The position numbers and the translations under genes are program-made. The notes beneath the pieces are model-generated. The model was not told the origin of the DNA and did not search any database. It worked only from the letters and a program-made list of their open reading frames with translations. A stretch of DNA of 64,000 bases from Myotis daubentonii (Eukaryota; Chordata; Mammalia; Chiroptera; Vespertilionidae): NCBI RefSeq assembly GCF_963259705.1, contig NC_081840.1, positions 149,827,549 through 149,891,548 of the forward strand, read 5' to 3'. Position 1 is the first letter of the stretch. Each line of letters starts with the position of its first letter. Of the stretch, positions 22,729 through 34,931 are shown piece by piece.

Positions 22729-22773
22729 ACAATAAATATAAGTGGAATATCTACTGATTTCTCAATGTAATAG

Positions 22774-23241
22774 TGTGCCGTGCTCAGTATGGCCAGGGGT
22801 GAACCTGAGGGGTGGGCAGTGAAGGATTAAAGAAGACAGATAAGAGAATAAAGCTGGGGCTAGGTGGGACGCTGCTCTCTGAAGAGACAGTGCCACAGCC
22901 TGCAAGCCCAGTCTTTATTTTATAGCCAGTTTCCACAAGGCCAAGTAAGGGCCTGGTCAAGATGTTCATAATGTTCTCACGGGTTTCAAAGTTACACAGT
23001 TACATGCACCTGAACTTTATCAAGATTTGTTTTGGCAGCACTTGCTGTACCTCCCACAGCCTATATCACTTAGCCTCCTGGGACCACAGGTTCGGACCAT
23101 AAGGTCAAGCTTACAACTACAGCCTTTGGCTATAATTGTGCTGGGAGGGCTTTGCCCTCCAAGCTGGGACTTGCACGTGGCTTTGCCCTCTCATTAGTCC
23201 GAGGCTTGAACCTGTCCAAAACGCTGTAGTCGCTCTCCACA
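22774..23241 (-). mobile_element. Solo LTR, probable class II (ERVK-like)
   Basis: TAATAG duplications at 22,768-22,773 and 23,242-23,247 flank it exactly; 6 bp suits class II. Minus strand starts TGTGGAGAGCGACTACAGCG, has CTATAAAATAAAGACTGGGC and ends GAGCACGGCACA. Confidence 0.85.
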
Positions 23242-23247
23242 TAATAG

Positions 23248-24549
23248 AACTGTTTTTCTTTCATTTTGCAAATATTTCTTGAACCAGTCAGTCAGGGTTT
23301 GGGCATGAAAACAGACACCACTTAATATATTTCCAGTATTAATGCCAGGAATCAGAGGCTTGCAAAATGGTGGGAAGTATAGGGAAAGCTGCCAGCTTCC
23401 CTATACAAGGCCAGGGAGGCTGCCCGCAACAATCAGCCTGTAGCACCAAAAGATTCTCAAGAGCTTGTGCAAGATACTCCTTAGTATCAAGTACCTCTGC
23501 GAGGTTCCCTGTGACCCCTCAGGCTGCAGAACTACTGCGGATGATTTTCAGGGAGCTTGCCTGGAAGCTGCTTGGAACCCCACAGCTGCTCCCTCACCTG
23601 CCTGCCACTGCCTCCAGAAAATAATGATTCCCTTCTATTCTAAAACTTGTGATGCCTCTAGCTGCAACAGGATTCTGGGAAATGTAGTTCTCAGCTTCTC
23701 CTGCAATGGCGACCATGAGAGAGAAGGGGTGGGAGCGATCCCAAATTGACTCCAGATAATCTAGCACATCTTGTAAGTGCCAGGCTCAGTGCTCAGTGTT
23801 GCAGGGAACACAAGGATGATTTAAATGTGGATCTTGTTCTCATGTCGCTCCTAATCTGCCAAAGATGGTAAGCCATGCGAATAAAAACAGTAGTGCAAGT
23901 CAGAAGGCTTGGGTAGAAGCAGGAACAAGGCCAATGCTGGCAGTTCAGAGAAAAAGATGGTTTCCAGCTGGGGGAGAGAGAACCATGAAGGCCTCATGGA
24001 ACAGGTGGACTTTGAATTGAGGAGTGAAGAACCAGTAAGTCAGAAGTATAAGTAAACATGGAAAAGCAGGGAATTCCAGGGCCATGAAAATGGCATGAAG
24101 AGAGGCACAGAAATAGAAGAACATGTGGTGAGTACTAGGAATGCTAAGTGATTTTATTAGGCTGAAGAAAAGTGTTCTTGAAAAGGAACAAAACAGAGGG
24201 GAAATCCCAGGAAGTAGTTCTTATTTAATCTTAGGACATTGTTACCAAATACCAAGTTTGACATTTATTAGAAAATGGGAAGGAATGTAAGGTTTGGGGA
24301 GTATCACCATTGTATTGCCCAGGAAGGACCTCTGCTAGCCCAGGTGAGCTCTGCTTCCAGGGGGGATGCAGGGTCCAGTGTGCACAGGGAGATAGACAGG
24401 GCTGTGGCATGAATCCAGATGTGTGTATAGGCAGAAGTATACATTTAGATAATTTTTTATCCTTACCGAAATACTTAATGAAAAGCAAGTTGACTCCAGA
24501 CATGTTAACGAAGAGACGGAGTAAAAGGACCCACTGGAAACAAAGCCTC
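23248..24549. other. Intergenic, possible old repeat pieces
   Basis: Text near 23,760-24,130 (GTAAGTGCCAGGCTCAGTGC, GGCCTCATGGAACAGGTGGA) looks like an ancient mammalian repeat. No gene. Confidence 0.4.
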
Positions 24550-24551
24550 TA

Positions 24552-24716
24552 CGGTGGGGCCTTGACTTACGAGTTTAATTCGTCCGGGATGGAGCTCGGT
24601 AAGGAGCTCGTTAACTCAAATTACTCTGTCCGCTCAAAGCAAAAAATCGGCCGAGAGACGGCTGGCATCTTGGAAAAGCTCGTTAGTCGGGACACTCGTA
24701 AGTCAAGGCCCCACTG
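24552..24716. mobile_element. Tc1/mariner-type MITE
   Basis: Inverted termini GGTGGGGCCTTGACTTACGA and its reverse complement enclose 165 bp, flanked by TA on both sides (24550-24551, 24717-24718). The TA target and termini fit the Tc1/mariner/pogo group. The family name is not certain. Confidence 0.75.
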
Positions 24717-24954
24717 TATTTTAGATCTAGGCTACAGTCAGAGTCTTTGCAATGCCCCGATGAAAGGAAATGGAAGTAAAATAGCTTATGGAAAAAAAAA
24801 AATGTGTGCTTATGAAGGGATATTGATGATGAAATTTTCATATTCTGAATCACTAGCACAGTTGGCAACATAAGTACAGTCCTAATGAAGCAAAATTGTG
24901 AAACAGTTTCCTGTGCAGAAAGAAAAGTGTCTTTCATGCTCCTAATAAGAGCCA

Positions 24955-25085
24955 GATGAGGTAAATACTGGTAATGAGGAAACTGAGAAATTAAGTTGCC
25001 GGCACAGCGGACAAGCAGTGGAGGCAGGACTTAAACCCACACAGTCTGTTTCCACAGCCTGTGCTGCATCTCCCAGTCTCCTCCA
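24955..25085 (-). mobile_element. MIR SINE
   Basis: ATGAGGAAACTGAGAAATTA then GGCAGGACTTAAACCCACAC is antisense MIR text. Confidence 0.65.
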
Positions 25086-25194
25086 CACCACTCACTGTTT
25101 GGGTTTTACTTAATGGCTGAAAAGATACATCATTATATATATATATATATTTTTTTGCTCAAACCCTCCAGGCCCTTTCAAAGTCCTCTAGTTA

Positions 25195-25284
25195 ACCCTA
25201 GCCAGTTTGGCTCAGTGAATAGAGCATCAGCCTACGGACTGAAGGGTCCCGGATTGAATTCTGGTCAAGGATTTAAAAAAAAAA
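25195..25284 (+). mobile_element. Head-only Ves SINE retrocopy
   Basis: Only the tRNA-related head is present (CCCTAGCCAGTTTGGCTCAG to ATTGAATTCTGGTCAAGG), followed directly by an A tail. An exact 15-bp duplication, AAAGTCCTCTAGTTA, at 25,180-25,194 and 25,285-25,299 shows it was inserted in this short form. Confidence 0.9.
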
Positions 25285-25299
25285 AAAGTCCTCTAGTTA

Positions 25300-26596
25300 T
25301 ACCAAGGATTTTGCAGGACCGGTTATGTCCCATACACATAACACATTTAGCTGCTATGTTATAGCCACCTTTTCCTGTAACATCCCTGCTCTGGTCTGGT
25401 TCCCCCTGACGTTATGACCCTGGGTCAGCCACGCCTTGTGAAGGCGCTGGCTGTCGACAGTGCTGCTACTCCACAGCTGGCCTGACCTGGCCTGCCCAGG
25501 TTCCTCCTTGCTGTGCTGCGGCTGCCAGCCCAGATGTGCTCACTCCCACCCAGCCAGGCCAGTGCTGCCAGTGCCGGCAAGCTCTTGTGTTGCCAGCGGA
25601 TGTCACAGCTGCCAGCAGGAGTGCTGAGCTGAGCCAGGCCTCTCTGTCTCTCACCCCACAGCCTCCGGCAAAGTCCAGGCAGGCCAGCTGAGCAGAGTGA
25701 CAGACGCTGCTGTCTTCAGAAGGCCTCCTCCGCCTCCTGATGCTGAGCACTGGTCCAGAGCACGCTCAAGCTTCCTACTGGCTTCCCTTAGGATGAATTT
25801 TTCTTCAAGAGGTAATTCAATCCAGATGTGAATAGACTCCTGGCAGGTCTGCCCTACTGGTGCTTAGTCTCCTGACTCCCTGAGATAAGTTCAAAAGCTT
25901 TAAGTTCCATCAAATTTAAGCTGAGATCCTCACAATAATCATTTCAGAACCCTCAGTGTTTGGCATACACATGTTTATGTAAACTGGGTCAATACACTGG
26001 GTCAATACAAAACTCCCAGGTAACTAACATTATTATTTGTATTATCCAAGGAGCAACAGTTTTTGAGAGTATTTTTCTAGTGATTCTCATTCTGGTAAAT
26101 GATATTTTCATATACAGGAGAAAGAATTACTTTTATGAAGAACATTGCACTGACTTTTATCTTGGTATTCTAAAAAATTTCTTTTTATATTGAAACTTGG
26201 AATAGTTCATTTTGGGGAACTGCCTTTTTAGTACAATTTTGCTGCTTCAGTGTGATTTTCAATATGTTATTTTCCCTGGAGGTTAAAGCATAACCTCTTG
26301 GAATATTTTGCATTTATACTTTAAAAGTAAAGATGTTTGACAAGTACAATTATGATTTTTGTTTTCTTTTCTTGGTCATCTTTTCATGAGTGAATAGGCT
26401 ATTTCTCAGGACAAAGTTAGCTTTTTAATTTTTCCTAATGTTGCATACACTTTTCAGAATAGTTTCACTTATTACATTAAGGTTGAATCTTAATTGAACT
26501 AAAGGAGTGAATTAAACTAGTAAGTGAACTAAAGGAGTGAATATACCTCATATTGTGACTTATCTTTTTACCCATTAAGAAATCTTCCTTTTTTTC
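25300..26596. other. Intergenic; GC-rich patch then AT-rich
   Basis: 25,430-25,750 is locally GC-rich with many CTGCCAG/CCAGG words but poor in CpG. No gene recognised. Confidence 0.45.
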
Positions 26597-27110
26597 CTTT
26601 TTATAGAATTTATTGGGGTGACACTGATTGACAAAATTATACAGGTTTCAGGTGCACAATTCCATAACACATCATCTGTACATTGTGTGTTCACCACCCC
26701 AGTCAAGTTAAGTAGCTTTCTAACTAATGGGTTCTGGCTCTGATGAGGACTATAAGAAAAGCACGCAGAATTGAATAGTTAAGTTTTCCCTTGAATGTTT
26801 TGTGTGTGTGTGTGTGTGTTCATCATCCTAAGTCAAGTCTACTTCCATCATCATTTATCTCCCTGTACCCACCTTACCTGCCCCTCCACCACAGTCACCA
26901 CACTGCTGTTCATGTCCATGAGTTGTTTTTCTCTCTCTTTTTTGCTCAAACCCTCCAACCAGTTCAACCCAATCCCGCAACCACCCCCCTCGATAGCAGT
27001 CAGCCTGCTCTCTGCGAGTCTGTCTCTATTTTGCTTGTTGGTTCATTTTGTTCATTATATTCCAATGAGTGAAATCATATGGTATTTGAAATACTATATT
27101 TCCTGATTTT
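26597..27110 (-). mobile_element. LINE-1 3' end, reverse orientation
   Basis: Plus-strand text TTTATTGGGGTGACACTGAT, CACAATTCCATAACACATCA and GAGTGAAATCATATGGTAT is the reverse complement of older mammalian L1 3' ends. A TG repeat lies at 26,802-26,820. Confidence 0.75.
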
Positions 27111-27286
27111 TTAAACATGATCTGTATTTGTAGAAAGACTAGATACAGATAGGTACAATTACTTAAGAATTATTATATTCATTTCTTTCATTAAGAATAA
27201 AATTATTTTTAAAAGTTACTTCCAATTTCAGTATTTTATAAAAACAAAACATTTGGTATTAAAAGTGTAATAATTTGAGATACCCA

Positions 27287-27302
27287 CTGAAGAGGTATTA
27301 TT
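27287..27302. repeat. Target-site duplication, left side of FIS1 retrocopy
   Basis: CTGAAGAGGTATTATT is repeated exactly at 28031-28046, framing the retrocopy. Confidence 0.93.
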
Positions 27303-28030
27303 GGTGTTTTTTTCGCAAGTCAAAGCCCAATTTTATTTACACTCATCCTAAAGCACACAATCTGGGACTAGAGGACAGATCTCAGGGAGAGAAGTTGAGG
27401 CCACAGAGGACAGTGACAGGGTGCAGGAGAAAGGGACGCAGCAAGAATGGATGGCCCCTCTCTGAGTGTTCTCCATGGGCTCCCACGTATCCCTGGGCAG
27501 AGGCAGAGGTGCAGTCTCATTCAGGATTTGGACTTGGATACAGCAAGTCCGATGAGTCCAGCCAGTCCCGCCACACCCAGGGCCATGCCTCCAACAATGG
27601 CCATTCCCACCAGTCCATCTTTCTTCATGGCCTTGTCGATGAGCCGTTCCAGTTCTTTGGCCTGGTTGCTCTGGGGTTCTGTCTGCAGCAGCCCTCACAC
27701 ATACGTTAGGGCCTTTTCATATTCCTTGAGCCGGTAGTTCCCCACAGCCAGGTAGAAGACATAATCCCGCTGCTGCTCTTTGCTCCCTTTGAGCATTAGC
27801 TCCTCCAGCAGTGCAATGCCTTTACGGATGTCATCGTTGTACTTGCTTCGCACCAAGCACCAGGCATACTCAAACTGCGTGCTCTTGGACGCCAAGCCTG
27901 CTGCCTTCTCAGACGGAAATTTCTTTTCAAACTTCAGCAGGTCGTCCACAGACACTAGCCCATTTAGCACAGCCTCCATGGCTGCCGGCCCCGTAATCCT
28001 CACACCTCAGACGTTACTGTGCCACCAACT
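27303..28030 (-). pseudogene. FIS1: Processed pseudogene of mitochondrial fission protein 1
   Basis: Reading from ATG at 27979 down to TGA at 27523-27521 gives 152 codons, the normal FIS1 length. FIS1 is a tail-anchored TPR protein of the outer mitochondrial membrane. The N-terminal part reads MEAVLNGLVSVDDLLKFEKK; the tail ends in a Gly/Leu/Val-rich anchor and SKSKS. The frame is open throughout except one TGA at codon 95 (27697-27695), where the family has Arg, so a CGA-to-TGA change is likely. There are no introns, a short A tail lies at the 3' end (T run near 27307), and CTGAAGAGGTATTATT flanks both sides. This is an L1-mediated retrocopy, almost surely non-functional. Confidence 0.95.
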
Positions 28031-28046
28031 CTGAAGAGGTATTATT
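28031..28046. repeat. Target-site duplication, right side of FIS1 retrocopy
   Basis: Exact copy of 27287-27302. Confidence 0.93.
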
Positions 28047-28207
28047 TAAAAAATGCAACTCACAAGGAACCCAAACCTGTTGATTCTCAAATATTAGTGT
28101 ATTTTCTAAGTTACAGTGTTTTTAGTTCTCATGCTTTTGGAATTATTTATACAGAAAGCTATTCTTTGGATATAAAAGAACATTGAGAATGGTATTTTTA
28201 ACAAGAC

Positions 28208-28390
28208 AAATAGCCTGGCTGGAGTGGCTCCATTGATTGAACGTTGCTGGGTCCTGGTCAGGGCACATACCTGGGTTGCAGGTTTGACCTGATGTTTCTC
28301 TCTCACATTGATGTTTCTCTCTCCCTCTCTCTCTAAAATCAGTAAAAAAAATAAAAATACAAAAATACAAAAAACAAATAAAAGCAAGCA
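28208..28390 (+). mobile_element. Ves-related SINE, internally shortened
   Basis: GGGTCCTGGTCAGGGCACAT and TTGATGTTTCTCTCTCCCTC with an A-rich tail; the head is diverged and part of the middle is missing. Confidence 0.7.
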
Positions 28391-28656
28391 TACTGACATT
28401 TTATATATAAAGTTATATAAATCATAACTAGGGAGTTTGGAAATTTTTTAAAAAATGGTTGGAAACAATTTTCATTATAAAGAAGCAGAAGAGACTGCAT
28501 ATCAGCAAAGTGATTTATTGGAGAATGACTTGTTGGAATCCTTGAGATTTGCATACATGAGTACTTCTGTTCAGATGGGTGCAATCCCTTCCCACCACTC
28601 CCTCTTAGTCTCATTTCTTTTAGGTACACTTTAGGGAATGGATTTTTATAGATCAA

Positions 28657-28863
28657 CTGGAAGCCTGGTGCATGAAATTCATGCACAGGTAGGGTCCCTA
28701 GGTTTGGCCAGCAATCAGGGCCTACCAGGGCCTTCTGGCTGCCGGGCAGGGCCTTCCTTCATTCCATGCCACCCCCTGGTGGTCCGCACATGTCATACTC
28801 CTGGTCTCTCAAACTCCCAAAGGGACAATTTGCATATTAGCCTTTTATAAACTAGTATATAGA
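28657..28863 (-). mobile_element. Short Helitron (HeliBat type), 207 bp
   Basis: On the minus strand it starts TCTATATACTAG after A, has AAAAGGCTAATATGC, and ends with hairpin GTGCATGAATTTCATGCAC then CAGGCTTCCAG before T. The terminal CTAG has become CCAG. Confidence 0.82.
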
Positions 28864-30169
28864 TTGTGTTAATGGCTTTATATTTAGTTACAACTATCTT
28901 TGTGTAATAGGCTCTAAATCATTACATTCAAGTTTAAGCATGCCTGTGTCTCTGAATGATAAAGTTTTTGCAGATGGCAATCCAAATAAAGTTTCATCCC
29001 ATGATATCTGCAGCTCAGTAATTTCAATTCCACAGCAAGTTAAGTCTTATACAGACAGCACTTATTTTTACTATATCTCATATTTTTTTCATAGGAAATA
29101 TATTACATTTTAATGATTTTTATGCACAGAGAGGGCTAGACTTGAAACTTAAGTGAACTGTATGTAATGAGTTAAATTGGTGGGTAGAACAGTACAAGGC
29201 ACATAAAAAATTCATAATGTAATTGATATAACCATTCAGAATTGTGGTAGTAGAGAAAGAAGGGTTTTAGAATTACATATTCATTTGAATAACTTCCTCC
29301 TTTGTCACTCAAAACAAAGCAAAATAATATGTGAAGGTTATTGGAATCTTAAGGTGCAGTTTAAACTGGGAAGAATTTCCAAAAATCTCTATTCTGGAAC
29401 TACTCTTATATGTTGGTGCTTATCTCTAGAAATGTTTAGCACATAAAGAGATAAGAAACACACCTTCACTTCTACATAACTGGAGTGTCCACATTTAATT
29501 TGCTACATAATAACACACTCTGAGGAGCAACCCAAAGTGTAACACTCATGCCCACATTAACAGGAAGATCATATTCTCTTCTCCATTATGTTCTCCCTCC
29601 CTTTTATGTCCCAGAATTCCTCAGAATGCTTTACTTGTTGTGACTGACGGTCATGTTTCCCTCTGGCTTGCTGCTGAAACCAGAACTCAGATCGTTCCCT
29701 CAATGAGAATGATGTAGCCCACAAATACTGTGAGAACATGCTACATTGCTTCTGCCAATACAGCTGCAACCTGTGCAGCCCAAGGAAATCCCCATTCATC
29801 ACAGCCAGTACTGGAGCCTGTTACTGCTGCCTTCATGGCCATGGTTGCTCCTGTCACCACAGTGGTTCTTCAAGGTGCAAGAAAGGATAGTCATTACCAC
29901 AGCCATGAATGTCAGCATCAACACTGGTCTGAGCTTCCGATGTGAGTTATCAATGTCATTCCGATCACCACTCTAAGTGTAAAGGCCTCACCCCCAGCCC
30001 ACCAAGCTGGATGACTAATTTTAGAGTAGTTCTAGTGTCTGCCATCCTATTGACCCCGGTCCACAGTTCCCTCTGACCACACAGAGCAAGGCGCACCTCA
30101 CCCAGTCTGATGCTTTCTACCCTCACGGAAACTTTTTTCCTCAGAAACTCCCATGCCCTTCCCTGAACT
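28864..30169. other. Intergenic, nothing recognised
   Basis: Short frames at 29.6-29.98 kb lack known motifs. Confidence 0.45.
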
Positions 30170-31000
30170 AGTCAGAGTACCTGGAGCCATTACTTTTTGG
30201 ACAGTTTCTATTTTTGGGCCTTCAAATTCACTAATCTTTCATTCTGCAATGCCCAAGCGACTGATAATGCCATCCAGGGTGTTTTGTAGTTTTTATATCC
30301 ACAAGTTCAGTTTGGCTCTTTTTATTCTTTTCAGATCTATTTAACTTTTTTGAACACAGGTTAAACAGTTATAATCCTTGTTTTAGTGTTTTGCCTGCTA
30401 ATTCCAACATGTGTGTCAATTCTGGTTTCAATTGATAGATTCCTCCCCGCCCCCCCCCCCCCCATTTTCCTGCTTTTTTGAATGCCTGGTAATCTTTGAT
30501 TGGATGCCAGACATTGTAAATGTGATCATGTTGAGTGCTGGATATTTTTGTATTCCTGTCAATATTCTTGAACTTTGTTCTGGATTGTAATTTAAGCTTG
30601 TAAAAAAGAGTTTGATCCTTTTGAATTTGCTTTTTAGATTTATTAGGTGAGACCAGAGCCCTGTTTAGTCTTTGGGTAATTGTTCCCTATTCTGAGGCTA
30701 AACCTTTCTGAACAATCAATTCAATGCTCTGTGAATGCTGAGATTTTCCAATGTGATGGGTGGGAGCAGGAACTAACACCCAGCACTCTGTGAGTGCTCA
30801 GACTGTTTCCTATAATCCTTTTGAGTGGTTTTATCCCTTTGTCTCTCATAGTTTCCTCACATACAAGCACTGGTGAGTACTCCACTGCATAGTTAGGGGG
30901 AGACTATAGCTCTCTGGGTTCCTCTCTCTCCTCTGTGGTGCTCTGTCCTGTGAACTCTAGCCAGCTTGGTCTCCCTGGATTCTCAAGAACATCTACTCAA
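30170..31000. mobile_element. Ancient LINE-type repeat
   Basis: The stretch around TCTTTGATTGGATGCCAGAC, then TTCTTGAACTTTGTTCTGGA and GTTTGATCCTTTTGAATTTG, resembles an old L1M repeat as I remember it. Subfamily and exact ends are not certain. A C run lies at about 30,449-30,464. Confidence 0.45.
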
Positions 31001-31320
31001 CTCAAGGAGTTGCTGGCTCCTCCTGGGTTCCCCTCTTTGCACCACAGCCTGAAAGCCTTTTGAAGCAATATACTGTGGGAAACTCATCTAATTTGTTTCC
31101 TGTCTTTAAGGATGACTGTCCTAGATTACCTGATGTCTGATGTCCTGAAACCACACATTTTATACATGTTTTCCCAATTTTTTGGTAGTTTGAAGTGGAA
31201 AGATGAAACTGATTCCTGATACTCAACCTTGGCTGGAAGTGTAAATCCACCCACATTATAAATATCAGACAAAGTTCAATAATTTTTCATCTTGGAGGGG
31301 AAGAAGTAGTGCTTTGACAA

Positions 31321-31670
31321 TCCTACATAATAAAAGACTAATATGGTAAGTGTCCAACTATTCATTTGACCATTTGACCAGTCGCTATGATGCATACTGA
31401 CCACCAGGGGGCATACACTCTGACCGGTAGGTTAGCTTGCTGCTGGAGTCTGGCCAATCAGGACTGGGTGAGACAGGCCAGACACACCTGGAGCCTCCCG
31501 CTGTCCCTCCCTGGCCCTGATTGTACACTGGTGGGGTCCCCCGACCTGGTCTGTGCCCTCTCTCATTCCAGGATCCCTCAGGGGATATCAGAGAGCCAGT
31601 TTTGGCTAGATCCCTGCAGATCAGGCTGAGAAACCCCACCAGTGTACGAATCCGTGCACTGGGCCTCTAG
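31321..31670 (+). mobile_element. Non-autonomous Helitron (HeliBat type), 350 bp
   Basis: TCCTACATAATAAAAGACTA follows A at the 5' end; the 3' end is GCACTGGGCCTCTAG before T, with imperfect hairpin GTGTACGAATCCGTGCAC. No coding capacity. Confidence 0.88.
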
Positions 31671-33824
31671 TGTCTAAATAAGAGACATTTAGAGATGGCC
31701 ATTGTATTGGAAAAAGGAACTTAAAGCTGTGTTTGCATAATATTTTATATAATATTGAAAAAAAACCCATAGTATATGCACTGGGTGCTGCCACTGGGTT
31801 GGGGGTCTCAATACTTTTCAACCAATAAGGCTCTTGGGATTTTTTATACAAATCTGTCTTAAATCTTGACAGCAGGTTTTTACCCACACAGGATTAAAAG
31901 TCTCCTCACCTCCTCTCATCAACTTAATCCTTGGTAAGGAGAATGCCTAGTAGAATATAAAAAACGCCAGCAAGTCCTTCTGCTCTGGAACTCTGCATAG
32001 TCTGGACATTTCCTTATTAACCTGGAATGGAATATAAAAGAAATGACAATGTGGGGTAGCACAAGAGTTTCCCTCCCCACCTGAGTTTTTACGAAGACTA
32101 CTGTTTCTGGCCCTGGCTGACTTGACTCAGTGGATAGAGCCCCGGCCTGCAGACTGAAGGGTCCCGTGTTCGATTCCAGTCAAGGGCACATGCCGGGGTT
32201 GCTGCTCAATCCCCACCAGGGGGCATGCAGGAGGCAGCTGATCAATGATTCTCTCTCATCATTGATGTTTCTGTCTCTCTCTCTCTCCCTCTCCCTTCTT
32301 CTCTTAAATCAATAAAAATATATACATATTTTAAAAACAAAGGCTACTGTGTAGACTCATGGATGCAAAGAACAGACTGACGGTTGCCATAGAAGAGAGA
32401 AATTGAGGGACTCGGTAAAAAAGGTGAAGGGATTAGAAGTACAAATTGGTAGTTACAAAATAGTCATGGGGTTGTAAAGGACAGGAATATAGTCAATAAC
32501 ATTGTAATAACTATGTATGGTGCTGGGTGGGTACTTAAAATATTGGGGGGATCTCTTTGTAAAGTGTATGATTGTCTAACCACTGTGCTTCTATTGACAC
32601 CTGAATGTGTCAATAGAAGAAACACCATGGGTCATTGAATAAGTAGTAGAACAAATAACAATACTTTGCAGTTTAGAGAGATGGACAATCACTAGCTGGG
32701 ATAGAAGAAATGGGATTTGTGCTGTTTTTGATAAAATTTCAATAAACAGATTTTGAATTTTTTCTCCTACAAGATTCACTATAATTCATTTCCATATAAT
32801 CATTTAACAGAATCACCTTCAGAGGTCAAGGAAAGTTTCAAGAAAGAGAAGGTGGCAAAATTATAAAATTCTAGCATCCCTCACAGTAAGAACTCTAAAA
32901 CAGTACATCCTAGAGACAGATGACCGTCACCCGCTCCCGGGCTTTCCAGCTGTGGTTGCCCCACAAAACTGCTTCGGACTTCCCTCAGCAAGGTGGGAAG
33001 GGAGACATTGTTCACCAGCAGGTACCGGTTCACTGAGTGCTCAGTAGTGTGAGGAACTGCCCATTGGTCTGATCATTGCCTGATTCAGTGAACATGACAA
33101 ATGGACAAGAGACAAAGCTGTTTCAATACCACTGGGTATGTTCATGGGAGATTGGTGGGATCGCTTTTCTGCTGTCTGCACCAGTATCTTGTAGACTGGA
33201 TGCTAACAAAACTGCTGAAAATGGACCTGCTTGCCAGGGCAGCAGAGGGAACACGCAGTGTCTCCCTCTCCCCGCAGCATACAGAAGAGCAATAACGTGC
33301 GCATAAATCAAGAGAAATATTATTTAGAGCCAGTGAAAGTGGGACTCATGGAACTGGAAATGAAGACAAACCCATGAAGAAGAAAAATACAATGCTGTGG
33401 TCCTTTCTTCAGAGCAAAGGTAAGTCAGGGTAAGTTAAAGAAAGCTCCATGCAACCATCGAGGGGAGGGTGGTGAAGAGTGGCCATTGCAGAGAGAACAT
33501 AGTAGATGAGCCCGCCATTGCATGGCTTGTAAGGGAAAGAAAAACGGTCTCTTGGATTATGAAACTGTTTCCTGACTTGGCTGGATTGTGTCATTCGAAT
33601 TCTGAATCATAATTTTAAAACATCTTAAATAAAGTTTGACATTTTATTTTATAAAATTGTATCCACCATTATGCTATTTACTTTTCAGAGTAAAATTTCA
33701 AAAAGTCGTCTTTATTTCATTTCCCACTTCCTGCAACATCTGACTTTTAATGTCAAATTGAACTTTTCTCTCACTATGCTGTGAATTTATCATATAAATT
33801 TTCAAATACTGTAAGTTCATGAAG
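31671..33824. other. Intergenic with one Ves SINE
   Basis: Apart from the SINE at 32.11 kb I recognise nothing; frames near 33.1 kb are short and overlap on both strands. Confidence 0.45.
32110..32335 (+). mobile_element. Ves SINE
   Basis: GGCCCTGGCTGACTTGACTC head, B box GTTCGATTCC, pyrimidine tail, AATAAAAATATAT end. Confidence 0.92.
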
Positions 33825-34048
33825 AGAGGGTTCAAAAATATTCTTTATCTCAGAGGGAAAGTGGGGAGGATGGGTGGGTCGGTGAGAAGAGAACAACTAC
33901 AGAACTTGTATGTATATATGCATAATCCATGGTCACAGACAATAGGGTGGTGGTGGAAGTCTGGGGGTTGGGGGGTGGGCTATAAGGAGTCAATGGGAGA
34001 AAAAAAAAAGGGGGACATATGTAATACTTTCAACAATAAAAATTTAAA
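33825..34048 (+). mobile_element. LINE-1 3' UTR fragment
   Basis: G-rich stretch followed by ACATATGTAATACTTTCAACAATAAA and an A-rich end, matching the layout of the 39.5-kb L1 3' end. Confidence 0.7.
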
Positions 34049-34639
34049 AATATATGTCTTCTTCTAACTCTAATGCTAAATTATTGTTTTTACTATTCCA
34101 ATCAAATATTTTTAAACTATTTCTACATGAAGAACAACTAGCATTGATAATTAAATCCAGGAATGCCATCCTAATTTACTTTCCTTTTAGAAATAACTAC
34201 CAATATATCAAAGAAATAACATCATTGCACTCTTCGCATCAGAGGTGGAATTACACACACTGCATTAAGAACCCCGAGATAAAGCCACACCTCAGGGTGT
34301 GTTCATCAGGCAGTGTGACTACAGATCGGAGCATGTGAGAGTCAGATAAGCATACGGTTCATACTGTGTAAGTCATTGTGCCTTACAGTCTTGCCTGAGT
34401 TTTACATCCTCAAAAGATAGAGATAAATGAAAAGCACCAAGATATTATAATCACTACTTCAAATTGAAGCCAAATCTCTAAATGAAAAAAATCTGTTTAA
34501 TAACTTCATGTTCACTGTCCATTCATGTATTGTCAATTGGTTGCCTTCTATGTGACAGGCACTATGACAGAGAAGAAACGATTAACTCTTGCAAAAGAGT
34601 TAATCATATAATTAATAAACATTGATTTTCATTAGATGG

Positions 34640-34800
34640 AGGGGAAAGAGCCTTGGGCTAGGTGGCTCCACCTTTCCCTGGCTTCGTGACCTTTGGAAAT
34701 CTACTTTGCCTCACCTTGGGTTTTAGTTTTCTTACCTGTAAACTAGATTATATCTAAGTTGCATTGCAGCTTTAAATTGCCATGTTCTATAAAAGATAAA
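34640..34800 (+). mobile_element. MIR-type SINE
   Basis: GGCTTCGTGACCTTTGGAAA, TTTTCTTACCTGTAAACTAG and GCTTTAAATTGCCATG follow MIR-type order. Confidence 0.55.
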
Positions 34801-34931
34801 TTTATTTTAATTTTAAATCAGTGAAGTTATAGGCAGTTATGGTTGAAAAAAATTTTAGGATGAATTAGAAAAATTGGTTAGGCTGTGTTGCTATAAAACC
34901 ATTTTATAATTCCCATTTTGACCTAAGTTCT

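Noticed and set aside
24310..24873. 187-codon plus-strand open frame
   Set aside because: It runs straight through a TA-flanked MITE and flanking non-coding DNA, has no domain and no splice context; chance frame.
29569..29976. Possible processed pseudogene
   Set aside because: Short frames on both strands, but no A tail, target duplication or recognisable protein.
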